DNA from: Malania oleifera
Lineage: Eukaryota; Streptophyta; Magnoliopsida; Santalales; Ximeniaceae
NCBI RefSeq assembly: GCF_029873635.1
Contig: NC_080426.1
Span: 54,946,093-55,010,092 of the forward strand
Reading direction: 5' to 3'
Length of the DNA stretch: 64,000 nucleotides
Positions 1-10,527 of this stretch are shown piece after piece (position 1 is the first letter of the stretch; each line of letters begins with the position of its first letter). Under the pieces are notes generated by a model. The model saw nothing but the letters and a program-made list of their open reading frames with translations, ran no database searches and was not told the origin of the DNA. The position numbers and the translations under genes were made by a program.

Positions 1-84
1 TTGTGCAGTAGTGCTTGATGTGCTAGCAGGTGAAGGCTGAGCACCAAAGGCTGGAAGGAAAATTACAACCACTTTTCATTCTTG

Positions 85-1156
85 AATGGAAGTGGGACCA
101 CGTATCCATGGATTTTATTACTGGGCTACCGCCGACACCGCATGGTTAGAATGCCATTCGGGTGATTGTTGACAGGCTAACAAAGATGAATCATTTTCTG
201 CCCATTAAGGTTAGCTACCCTATGAACAAATTAACATAAATTTATATACAGGAGATTGTTGGACCCCATGGAGTGCCGATATCCATAGTCTCAGACCGTG
301 ATCCACGTTTTACGTCGCGGTTATGGAGGAGCTTGTAGGAGGCTTTAGGGACTCAGTTGGCATTCAGTACTGCTTTCCATCCTCAGACAGATGGTCAGAC
401 AGAGAGAATAATCCAGGTGCTTGAAGATATGCTGCAAGTGTGTGTGTGTTGGATTTTGGGGGTAGCTAGACCCAATATTTGCCGCTAGTGGAATTTTCCT
501 ACAACAACAGCTATCAGGCTAGCATAGGCATGACACCTTATGAAACGCTTTATGGTAGGAGGTGTTGTTCTCCTTTATACTGAAGTGAGTTAGGAGAGAG
601 GCGAGTTTTGGGGCCAAAAATGGTACAGCAGGCATATGATAAAGTCTGACTTATTCGAGATAGAATCAGTGCAACACAGAGTCAGCAGCAAAGCTATGCA
701 GATACTCGCCGTCGGGAATTAGAATTTGAAGTGGGTGATCATATATTTCTAAAAATAGCACCACTGAAGGGAATCATGAGGTTTGGGAAGAAGGGTAAGT
801 TGAGCCCTAAGTTTATTGGCCCATTTGAGATACTCAAGAAGATTGGGCCGGTTGCCTATCGGCTAGCCTTACCACCATCTTTATTCAGGATTCATGACGT
901 ATTCCATGTTTCCATGTTAAGAAAATACGTCTCAGATCCTTCCCATATCATCAGCTATGTAAAATTGGAACTCAGTGATGCTTTAGCATACGAGGAAGCT
1001 CTAGTGCAGATCCTAGATAAAAAAAGAACATAAATTGCGCAATAAGAAGATACCACTAGTGAAAGTTTTATGGAGGAATCACGAGATAGAAGAAGTTTCT
1101 TGGGAGCTTGAAGATGAGATCATACAGAAATACCCCCACTTGTTTCATGAATTATA
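85..1156 (+). pseudogene. gypsy integrase C-terminal remnant
   Basis: Plus-strand translation gives classic chromovirus integrase text: [15 protein letters not shown] near 90-135, a [11 protein letters not shown]-type core near 287-320, AFHPQTDGQ near 366-395, and an uninterrupted stretch at 731-1033 with [17 protein letters not shown] and [11 protein letters not shown]. The end near 1130-1155 (KYPHLF) matches the usual tail of the family's chromodomain-like region. The remnant is broken in several places. Its lineage is assigned from these motifs, not from a database search. Confidence 0.85.
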
Positions 1157-1411
1157 GCAGTGATGTATATGTTAAGATAATAATAATTTTATTTTGTTTA
1201 GTACCGTGTAATTGTAATGTAGAGTATAGGATAGGTAGTACTTTGGTTTTGGGGGAATTTTCTTTTGTATAATTTTAATCTCCTAGAGCTACTTATGTAA
1301 CCACGGTATTCCTCCGCCATAAGTGAGGGTAAGTAATAAAATAAGTAGACTGTTTTGCCTTTAAGGGATGATGAGTTATATGAATAGTAAATTTTGAGGA
1401 TGAAATTTTAT

Positions 1412-1424
1412 AAGGAGGGGAGAA
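1412..1424 (+). promoter_or_regulatory. polypurine tract of the gypsy element
   Basis: A purine-only run, AAGGAGGGGAGAA, lies directly before the LTR start TGTAATGACC at 1425. This is the expected position for the plus-strand primer of reverse transcription and fixes the LTR boundary and orientation. Confidence 0.8.
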
Positions 1425-1503
1425 TGTAATGACCCGAAGATTAATGGTATTTAAATAATAAAGAGAGAGGGAAATGGAAACAGAACAAAAGGAGGTAGCA
1501 GAC

Positions 1504-1722
1504 TTCGTCGACGAACGCTTCACGTTCATCAACGACGTTGCACTTTAGGCTCGTCGACGAGGGTATGCTTCGTCGACGAGTAGATACTAAGAGGATACAT
1601 GGGTGACTTTGAATTTTGTGAACGAGGGGGGAGGGGGGAAGTTCGTCGACGATTTGCCTTTTTGACCTCGTTGACGAGGTGATGTGGCTCGTTGACGAAG
1701 GTGACGTGGCTCGTCGACAAAG
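1504..1722 (+). repeat. array of TTCGTCGACGAA-type palindromes in the gypsy LTR
   Basis: About eight near-palindromes with core TCGTCGACGA lie in 220 bp: 1504-1515 (perfect 12-mer TTCGTCGACGAA), 1551-1560, 1569-1580, 1642-1652, 1665-1680 (ACCTCGTTGACGAGGT, one mismatch pair), 1688-1700 and 1711-1720, plus a weaker one near 1524-1536. Spacing is irregular, roughly 15-70 bp. The array ends 8 bp before the TATA box, so it occupies the core-promoter-proximal part of U3. It is strikingly CG-rich against an AT-rich background. Confidence 0.85.
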
Positions 1723-1729
1723 GCTAGTG

Positions 1730-1737
1730 TATAAATA
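1730..1737 (+). promoter_or_regulatory. TATA box of the gypsy LTR
   Basis: TATAAATA directly follows the palindrome array and precedes a CT-rich transcribed-leader-like stretch (AAACCCTCTCTCTCCCC near 1778-1795), as expected for the U3/R boundary of a plant LTR. Confidence 0.65.
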
Positions 1738-3213
1738 GTGTTAAACTCGGATTTTACGCAGAAATTTTCAGCCGAAAAACCCTCTCTCTCCCCTTTATAG
1801 TTCCTCCCTCTTCTCTTTTGAATTTCGGCCCCGTTAGTCACTGAATCGACGATCAGAGGCCACCACGACACTCTTGGGGAGGTTCTCTCCAAGTTTGTCA
1901 GAGAGGATCGTTCGTGGAACTGAGTTGAATTCCATCCCAGATTCAGAGTAAGACAATTTATTCAAAGTTAGACTTTCTAGCAGTTGTAGAAAATATAGTA
2001 GACGTAGAAATAATGATATTTTGTTCTGGAAAATGTTGCTTTCATGGTGTTGAGTAGGGAACCCTGCAGGTGTAGGACCCATCATAGTAGGGGATTTTAG
2101 TAGGAATTAGGTAAGGGAATATGCTAGGCTAGGAAGTTCTAGTATGATTTTCAATATGATATATATATTTTTACCAGATTATTATTCACAACAGGAATTT
2201 TATACAGTTATCAATTATGTTTAAGATGTTTTAATTACTGTGTGGCATGAGAATATGGATACAATATAACAATATGTTTTATAGTATTTTCAGGATTGTG
2301 TTTTATAGAATATACAGACAGGGGACATATTTTATAGTATTTTTCAGAATACCATGACTATTTAGTTTTACAGTACCATGACATACAAGTTTACAGTTAA
2401 TTTCAAAAACACAGTTAATATAGATACAGTTAATTACAACGTCATGGTTAATACAGTTATTACAGAATCATGGTGAAACATATAGTTGTATATAGAAACG
2501 TAATATATAGTATCAAACCCTAATGGACCATTACATATACAGTTTACAGAGCACAGTATCGTAGCTATATACAGTTCAGAGTGCAACCACATATTCAGAT
2601 AATATGTGGTATACAGAGTCGATCGTGCCTATGTTGTGGACAGGCTCTCCATTAGATATGGGTTGAGGGGGCCGATTTTACTGATGGAGTATAGTGATTT
2701 ATCCTGGTAGGCTAGCCAGTGATAGATCCCGCCTATGGGCCGCACAACCCTGTCATGAGGGGTTAAATTATGACATACAGTTATTCATAGGGAAGTTTTT
2801 CAGTATTTATATGTATATACAGTTTACAGAAATAGAGGATGTACTTATGTATATTAGAAGTATTATGAATAGAAAACTTATAAAATTAGTTATGTTAAGC
2901 AACGTGAACAAGGTGATATTATATATTATTTGTACCTGTATTCCCAGCTTCAATTATTTATGATTTTATAGAATAAGATTTTTGTAGAAATGTAATTCAC
3001 TTGCCACACACTAGCAATAACATATTTCGTCTTACTAAGCGTCGTCTTATCCCATTAAATTAACATTTTTTAGGTGATCCAAGTAGGCGAGCAGATCAGG
3101 CTCACAGGTAGAGGGGCTACAGTGCTGCACTGTCAGTAATGTGAGTATTTTTGGGAGCTCACCTCTGTATAGCCTAGTTTCAGCTGAGGGTATTTTGGGA
3201 ACATTAGTATATG

Positions 3214-3390
3214 TTGACCTGGAAAAATGGATAAAAATCCATTAATTCGAACCGTATCCAATTCGTTTTAACCGACTCATAATCATCCGTTTGCTAAATG
3301 AGTCGAATATGAGTTTTCATTTTCATATCCGCCCCCTTAGCGGGTCAGGTCGGATTTATCTGGTGGATATCCGCCAACCCGCTTATGAAA
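3214..3390 (+). repeat. left terminal inverted repeat and subterminal repeats of the hAT
   Basis: Begins TTGACCTGG. Motifs GGGTCAGGTCGG, ATCCGCC and AACCCGC repeat here and recur inverted at the right end (8090-8247), which ends CCAGGTCTA. They are likely transposase-binding sites by analogy with Ac. Confidence 0.75.
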
Positions 3391-5156
3391 TATAAACCCA
3401 AACCCATGAAAGCCTGCTGCCTAGCCCGCTATAGCAGCCCACTGCCCCCAAAGCCCAAAGTCCCAAGTGCCTTCACACACACATCCCGCACGCGGCACGC
3501 CCTACCCCACTCCCAGTCCCAGCCCCCAGCCCAGCCTAGGCCAGTCCTAATGCCAGATTTCCAGCCCCATTTGATTTCAGCCATTCCCATTCCCATTCGA
3601 AAAGAGCCCTAGCCGGCTAGACCTTCCTCATCGTCTTCATTTGAGCCTCAGCCTGAGCCAACAGAGACTTAGAGAAGGAGAAGAGAGCCAGTCGGTGGCC
3701 GCACAAGAACCCTTCTTCGACAGTTCGACCCTTCGAAGCCCTCTACCCTCCAAGTGTCCAACGACTCTGATCCTTCTTCTTCAACGCTTTGAACCAGCAA
3801 CACCTTTATTTAGAACTGGCAAGTCACGGGTGTTCTTCATCTCCTCTATCCGAAGGGGCTTCAGATCTCACTTCTCAGAAGGTAGTCCCGACTCTGAGCT
3901 CCAACCTTTCACCATTTTGTTTGTGTCTTCACATGCCGACATTGAAATTGACATTGAAATAAAAAATTTCGTACTTTCGGAGCTTCAAAATTTGAGTCGA
4001 AATCGGAATTTAAGACCTTGTTCATATGTTTGTAATATGAGGGCTTTACAATAGATATAATTTTTTGACTCTTTCTACAGTTACCAGCTAATTTTGTAGG
4101 TTTATATTATAGATGTTCATGAAAAAAACAACATACAAATTCACTTTTCATATTTATTTATGTATTTAGTAGAATCTTATGGTCTTCAACTCCCCTCACT
4201 GTACGATCCAATTCTGCAAACTATTCCTGCAAACTACATAGGATCCTGATTTTAAAAACCTCGTTTGTGATATTTTGGAAACTCTTTTAAGGTCACAGTT
4301 ATTTCAAATTTTTTTGAACTTTGCTTTTACTCGTACGAGGCTCCCACGAATTAGACCAGTTTTCTGTTGTTGTTCCTTCTGTTGGTCAAAATGAGGGCTT
4401 TCATAATGCAGTCTTGGTTGGGACTCCCTTTCTTGATGCTAAAGAGGTTGTGATTTCATTAATTTATCTTGTTATGTTTTTAATGTCTTGATTGTATAAT
4501 TGAATAGGGTATTATGCATTTTTTTTTGTTTTGTTTGTATGGCATACTGTTTTAGTGATTTAATTTGGTTAGAATGTTATCTTTTACTCCAGCCTTTCAC
4601 CATTTTGTTTGACTGACCTGAAAATCATATTTGCTTGCATATTGGAATCCTTTTCTAGAATTAGTCTTCCAGGAAAACCCTCATGGAGGAAAAATACCAA
4701 ATCAGAGTGACTACGTGTTTTATTAGTAAAAAAAATCAAATGATCGGTGGTAAAGTTATCTCTTTAAGTACTCAAGTGATTGTATTTGGTAATAATCATG
4801 ATAAAAGTATGGTGGCATTAATCGTATTTCTCTTTAACTTGTTAAAATTATTACTATAAGCATTAATCCTTTTAACATTTTGAGTTTTTCAAAGGAGAGT
4901 TTGTGATATGATAAGAGGAAAAGTACACAAATATAGTAGTTCATAAAAAGTACAGAGGACTAAGGGAAACTAAGTGTATACCTTTGTCATTTTAAATACT
5001 TTGACATGATGACATCTCTGCATTGCTATTGTTGTAGGCCTGCATAGTAGCATTGTTTCTGTTTCAAGATGAATTTAATCATTCGCTGGGCAATGAAAAC
5101 TTTTAATCCCATTTCTTAATTTTTTGCAGTGCATTACAAGGATTTGAGAAAAAAAA
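3391..5156 (+). promoter_or_regulatory. 5' untranslated and promoter region of the hAT gene
   Basis: A GC-rich, proline-codon-rich block (about 3400-3800) lies between the left subterminal repeats and the transposase. It is followed by AT-rich sequence ending in a good splice acceptor (TTTTTTGCAG at 5120-5129) 27 bp before the ATG, so this probably holds a non-coding first exon and a long 5' intron. The short open frames here match nothing I know. Confidence 0.45.
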
Positions 5157-7402
5157 ATGTCTCAGTTAGTAGCGAATTCAATTGATCAAAATGATGAAAT
5201 GAGTGAAGAAGAAGTTCAGTTGCCAGATTCATCAAACATAGAACCTACAAAAGAAACAACTCCATAGGTAAAAAGAGCTAGGAAAAAAACATCTATTATT
5301 TGGACAGATTTTGAGTTGATGGAAAATGGAGATAAACAATATGCCCAATGTAAGTATTGTCCTAAGAGATATCTCTACCGTAGTAAGAACTCTGGGACAT
5401 CAAACTTACATTGTCATATAAAAAAATGCATGGAAAAGAAAAATAATGATCTGAAACAAATGCTAATGAGTCAAGGTGATGGAAAGTTGTCTTTACATAC
5501 ACGAAAACTTGATCAAGTTGTACAACGTAGGAAGTTGGCAATGGCAATTGTGAGACACAATTTGCCCTTTTCTTTTGTTGAGTATGAAGGAATTCATGAA
5601 TGGGCTTTAGAATTAAATCCAGAGACAAAATTTGTGACAAGAAATACTGTAAAAGCTGATGTTATGAGGGTTTTTTTCAAGGAAAAAGAGCACATTCGTG
5701 AGCTTTTATTGAATAATTATAGTAGAATTTCTCTTATTTCGGACTTATGGACTTCGTTAAATACTGATGGCTATTTATGTTTAACTGCACATTTTGTGGA
5801 TAAAAATTGGAAGTTTTAGAAGAAAGTATTGAGTTTTTCAAGCATGCCTCCTACACACACTGGTCTAGCACTTAGTAACAAAGTTATGGACTTATTGGTG
5901 AATTGGGGTATAGACAAGAAATTATTTTCCATAACATTGGACAATGCTTCATCCAATGACTGTTTTGTAGAGTTTTTGAAATCTAAACTGAACTTGAAAA
6001 ATGCTTTGGTAAGGGAAGGACAATTTTTTCATGTTCGTTGTTGCACTCACATATTGAATCTCATTGTCCAAGATGGCCTAAAATTATCTCATTTCGCTGT
6101 GGACAAAATACGAGATTATGTCAAATATGTGAAGCATTCACAACATCGAAAGTTTAGATTTCATGAATGTTGTGAAAAGGTGAGAGTGCCATGTGTGAGA
6201 GGATTTCGCCAAGATTGTCCTACTAGGTGGAATTCTACTTATATAATGCTTGAAAGTGCTTTATACTATAGAGATGCTATTTGCCAATTCAGGTTTAGTG
6301 AGGAGAATTTCAAGTTTTACCCAAACGATGATGAATGGAAGGAAATTGAGAAAATTGCTAGTTTCTTGAAGGTTTTTTATGACTTGACAAATCTTTTTTC
6401 TGGGACATCTTATCAAACTGCAAATTTGTACTTTCAAGGAGTATGGAAGGTACAAGTAACTTTACTTAATGCGGCATTGGGTGATGATGTCTTTTTAAGG
6501 GATGTGGCTACTCAAATGTAAGGGAAATTTGACAAATACTAGTCAGATTATAGTAAAATTTTGGCAATGGCTGTTATTCTGGATCCTCGTTTCAAGATAC
6601 AATTTGTATCTTTTTGTTTAAAAGAAGTGCAACCAATGTCTTGGAAAGATCGAGTAAACGACATCCAACGTGAGATGCATTCACTTTTTGATGAGTATGT
6701 GAAGCACCACTCTCCTTCGACTTCTAAGAAAATGCATTCCTTTGAAGCAACTATTAGTCATGACCGTGGTCATATGACACCTATTGCAACATCAGTTGAT
6801 GTGACACTAAAAGTAAGATTTTTTTTTGAAGTACAACTTTTATTTTACTTTTATTATACATCTATAGAATTTTTATATTTCTATTGTTATATACTTGTTT
6901 TTAGGGTTTTAAAGCTTTTGCTAAGGAAGATGAAGAAGCTCCTATGTCAGAACTAGAAATGTTTTTTAGAGAGAGGATGGTAGATTGTGATAAAGAATTG
7001 GATATTTTGGACTTTTGGAGGAGTCATGAATATAGGTATCCGATTCTTTCTCGAATGGCAAGAGATATCTTATCAATTCCAATATCAATTGTTGCATCGG
7101 AATTAACATTTAGTATTGGAGGAAAAGTGATAAATATGTCACGTAGTTCTCTTACGCCTGATAATGCTGAAACTATCATTTTAACTCGTGATTGGCTGTA
7201 TAGTCAAGGAGGTATGCTTATTTAATTATATTTCTATGTTATTATAATTATTATGTATTATGCAATATTTATTTATTTATTTATATTTTGAATTTTGAAT
7301 GCAGTTGAAGATTTTGTAGATAAGGAAGAACTTGCTGAAGATATTGCTCAAGCTGAAAGAGCAGGTCGTACCTCATCTAGTGTATCATCTTGCTCTATTT
7401 GA
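5157..7402 (+). pseudogene. hAT transposase (BED zinc finger, RICESLEEPER/DAYSLEEPER type)
   Basis: The gene moves the element by cut and paste. The ATG at 5157 is followed by an acidic leader, then a BED zinc finger (C-K-Y-C at 5349-5360 with H and C about 20 residues on), the hAT catalytic core (SLISDLWTS and NGYLCLTAHF-like text near 5730-5800, CCTHILNLIVQDGL near 6040, DCPTRWNSTY near 6210, MAVILDPRFK near 6570) and the C-terminal dimerisation domain (DFWRSHEYRYPILSRMARDIL near 7010). Two introns fit GT-AG rules and keep the frame: 6813-6904 and 7212-7304. The last exon runs from 7305 to TGA at 7400-7402. Four in-frame stops break it: TAG 5265, TAG 5817, TAA 6519, TAG 6540. No frameshift was seen, so decay is recent and by point change. 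The TAGs could come from CAG or TGG by cytosine deamination. Confidence 0.9.
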
Positions 7403-8089
7403 CCTTATTTGAATATTACTACACTAGCACAGGCTGTGCAGCTAGTGCTTCTATTTATTTTTGAAAATTATGTAGTCAATAAATTATTGTTTATTTGTTG
7501 TTTTAACTTGTAGTGTTGAATAAATTATTTGTAATTTTTTTTCCAATTTGATAACTTGTAACTTTTGAGATACTAATTAATAAGTTCAATTTATGTTATT
7601 CAATTCATAACTTAAATTATATTTTGAATTCTTTCATAATAGGCACACGAGGAGAAGAAGATGAAAGCTTTGATGTCACAAATGAAAGCATTTCAATTAA
7701 TTCAAGGCATTCAAATGATTTTGAAGTTATTTGAAGGATGGATTGAGATTTTTTTTTAGTTTGTTGATAGTTTTATTTTGAGAGATTCACACGATTTGAA
7801 AATAGTTGTATTTAAAGAAACTCACATGCTGTAAGAACAATTATAATGTTTAGATTTTAGACTTACAAGAGTCACACAGTTTGAGTTTTTATTTTGAATT
7901 GGATTAAGATTAATTTATTATGTTTTATTGCTTACAATTTTACTTGCATGAATTAGGAGTTGTTAATTAATATAAATGATTGAATGATTGATATAGTTAC
8001 TAAAAAAGTTAATACACAAACTAATTACAAGTTATTGTATACAATTTAAATTATTATGACAAAAATAAATTATTAATAAAATTATATTT
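7403..8089 (+). other. 3' untranslated part of the hAT
   Basis: AT-rich sequence between the transposase stop and the right subterminal repeats. A short piece near 7643-7733 (GAGGAGAAGAAGATGAAAGC onward) follows another acceptor-like AG and could be an alternative last exon. Nothing else is recognisable. Confidence 0.4.
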
Positions 8090-8247
8090 GAGAATGGCGG
8101 ATTATCCGCCCATCTGCCATGAATTATCCGACCCGAAACCGCCTAATCCGCCACTTAAACGAGTCGAATATGGATTATGATTTTTTCACCCGATAATCTC
8201 CCTTATCCGCCACGGATAAACCGACCCGATCCGCTTTGCCAGGTCTA

Positions 8248-8342
8248 AGTATATGTATTTGGGAGCATTTTAGCACTCTAGTATTGTATATTTGCATTTT
8301 TGGTTATATGAATTCAACTTACCACTGCATAGGTTGATAGTT

Positions 8343-8372
<30 letters not shown>
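8248..8372 (+). repeat. gypsy LTR, part right of the hAT, ending in a CATA microsatellite
   Basis: The LTR text resumes with the duplicated AGTATATG and runs to (CATA)n at about 8345-8368. Beyond it the sequence becomes LINE-like. No TG...CA end is visible, so the LTR's right end is missing or too diverged. Confidence 0.6.
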
Positions 8373-8375
<3 letters not shown>

Positions 8376-8384
8376 TTAGAAGGT

Positions 8385-9833
8385 ATCGGATTAGTGGAAT
8401 TTCATAGTATCTATCATCTGAAAGCTTGCCCCTGACGGCAATTTCTCTACAAAAATGGCATGAGAGGCAGTGAGGAGTAGAAGTGATAATTTTGAGTGAA
8501 ATGAGTGGTTTTGACATTCTCTATTGTCTAGAAGAATCTCAATGTGTTTATGAAAAACCTAGTTTAGATGCTTGGCAGTAGATGATAGAATTCAAGTAAA
8601 AGGAATATCGATAGCTTCGGCTTGTGATTACTGGGTGCAGAGAAGTTAGGAAAACATTGATCACATTCTTTTTTTAGGCGAGGTGGCTTCAGAGGTTTGA
8701 CATCGGACTAGTGTGGTGTTAGGGATTCCTTTCCAATGGTTCCTTCCCTGGAAAAACAAAATTGCAAACTGGTTCCACTATGCTCGAAAATCATCTATTA
8801 AAGGTATTTTAATTAGTCTGATTTCGTGTTTGATTACGTGGTGCCTCTGAAATCGAAGATGCAAAGTAAGAATAGAAGGAATTTACCAAAGTGCAGATCA
8901 TACGTGGAGAAGTGTTCAATACTGGGTTAGTTCTTTAACTAAGAGCTCTATTTCTTTTTGAAAATCGAAGATATCAGACATTACGATTTTGAAAGAGTTT
9001 CAAATTCAGCATCAGGGAGTTTGCTCTAGGCCTGAAAAAATTATGTTGTTGGTTAAACCTCCAATAGGGTGAATAAAACTTAATTGTGATGGGAGCTGTA
9101 GGGGCAATCTGGGTACTTCAAGAGGTGGAGGAATCATTCGGGACTGCTATGGCATGGTGAAAGCGGCTTTTTCAAGCTATTTTGGCAATGGTATGAACAA
9201 TAGTGCAGAATTAAAAGTAATCCTGGAAGGAATTCATTTATGTAAATGACTTCATTATTTTAATGTGATTATTGAGAGTGACTTGAGAATTGTTGTTGAT
9301 TGGTTTCGGGAAGGTAAATGTACCTTGTGGTATCTTTAAGATTTTTGGGAGGACCTTGTGGCGGAGCTAGAAGGAGTGGACTTCATGGTGATCTATCAAT
9401 ATAGGGAATGCAATAGTGCGGTTGATTTTCTCACTAGAGAAGGAGAAATGGGAAATAATGTCATCTACGAAGAACAACATCTTTTACCACATTCTCCGAA
9501 AGGTATCCTTGGTATGGATAGGTTGGGTCTCACTTTCCTTCATCATTAGTTCATCCTCTCGATTTTTGTTTGATTGGTTTAGATTTTTTGATTTGAGTTT
9601 ATTTTATTATTTTTGTTTTTGTTAGGTCTGTTTAGATTTGTTTCTTATTTAGTTTTGGTTGGATTTGTAGTCCTGTTTTGGTTGGTTGTTGGTGTTGTTT
9701 TTGAGAGGCCTTTAATGTCTTTTTTATCTGCAATCTCCCAATGATTGTCATGTAACCACGGTATTTTTCCTCCAAAAGTGAGAGTATATCAATAAATAAT
9801 TGGAGGTGGCGCCCTCATTTAGTTAAAAAGAAA
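8385..9833 (+). mobile_element. L1-type LINE, 5'-truncated (zf-RVT and RNase H region)
   Basis: Plus-strand translation shows the 3' part of a plant L1 ORF2. Near 8615-8700 there is a zinc-finger-like segment (NIDHILFLGEVAS). Near 8750-8960 comes the linker (WKNKIANWFHYARKSS). An RNase H domain spans 9070-9450 with the usual acidic residues in KLNCDGSC (9078), NSAELKVILEG (9200) and IIESDLRIVV (9268). Stops interrupt it at several codons, for example TGA 9070, TGA 9248 and TAA 9337, so it is dead. The 3' untranslated end closes with an A-rich tail near 9815-9833. Loss of the 5' half is usual for target-primed insertion. No target duplication was found. Confidence 0.8.
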
Positions 9834-10522
9834 AACCCATTATTTTCACTAATTTTGATATTTTATGCTAGATGGTACACTGATCACTAATGCCTTTGGG
9901 TAATTGATAAAATTTAATGGTTACATTTTTTTAAAAATAAACTTTTAATTTTGTCTAATAATAATATATTATTTTTATTTATGAATATTCACTAAAATAC
10001 ATAACAAAAAAATTGTTAATGTATAACAAAACTTTGTTTATGCGATTTTTTAATTTTATTAAACAATATTGTTCTGCATAGTTCAGAGGGTCAAAATTAA
10101 TAAATAATGGATATTCAAATATTAGATATCAAATAGACAAAATAATTAGTATTAAATTTAAAAAATGGGCGTTCAAGTTAAAATTTAAAGTTTGTTTATA
10201 GAATCATATTTGAATTCAATATTTAACACTTATTACTTAATTAATTTTAATAAAACTAATTTTAGTAAAACTCCCCTTAAAAAATTAGGAGTTAGGACCA
10301 AACGATATGGTATTTAATTGGTTCACTAATTTAGTGCACCAATTCAGACATAACTTTTATTTATAGACATTCAAGATCAAACAAACACCCCTTAGGCTAT
10401 ACAAGAAAAAGAGTCGTCTTTTGTCACATCCCATGCCTTTATCCACCCCTCAAAGAATTTGAACACGATACTTAAAATAAGAAATTGTCAAACTTTAATC
10501 ATTGCAATGTTTCGGGCATTCG
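9834..10522. other. AT-rich intergenic DNA
   Basis: No open frame, repeat end or RNA gene is convincing. Simple A/T runs dominate. Confidence 0.6.
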
Positions 10523-10527
10523 ACATC

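Larger units (their letters stand above)
1425..3213 (+). repeat. gypsy LTR, part left of the hAT insertion
   Basis: Starts TGTAATGACCC after the purine tract. It contains a palindrome array (1504-1722), a TATA box (1730), a CT-rich leader (1780-1810) and a segment near 2700-2770 (CCCGCCTATGGGCCGCACAA) that matches, on the opposite strand, a segment of the solo LTR at 10528-13002. This shows the two LTRs belong to related families in opposite orientation. The LTR resumes after the hAT at 8248 with AGTATATG duplicated. Confidence 0.8.
3214..8247 (+). mobile_element. hAT (Ac-like) DNA transposon inserted in the gypsy LTR
   Basis: The element is bounded by an exact 8-bp target-site duplication, AGTATATG, at 3206-3213 and 8248-8255. 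Its ends form an imperfect 17-bp inverted repeat: TTGACCTGGAAAA on the left and the reverse complement TAGACCTGGCAAA on the right. Both subterminal regions (3240-3390 and 8090-8235) are dense in CCGACCC/ATCCGCC-type motifs in opposite orientation, typical transposase-binding clusters of hAT elements. It carries a hAT transposase gene at 5157-7402 on the plus strand. At 5,034 bp it is the size of an autonomous element, but the gene is no longer open. Confidence 0.93.
1..8370 (+). mobile_element. Ty3/gypsy chromovirus (Tekay/Del-like), 3' end with LTR
   Basis: Only the 3' end of this LTR retrotransposon is in the window: the last part of the integrase, a 3' untranslated stretch, a polypurine tract and an LTR that begins with TGTAATGACCC. 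The LTR is split by a hAT element (3214-8247) and its sequence is lost at a CATA microsatellite next to a LINE near 8370, so its own right end was not found. The element is a fossil, broken in many places. The order integrase, chromodomain-type tail, purine tract, TGTAA...LTR is standard for the Tekay/Del chromovirus lineage. Confidence 0.85.

Noticed and set aside
3385-4054. Proline-rich open frames that could be a small host gene
   Set aside because: They lie within the bounded hAT element upstream of its transposase, have no domain, and fit a GC-rich leader.
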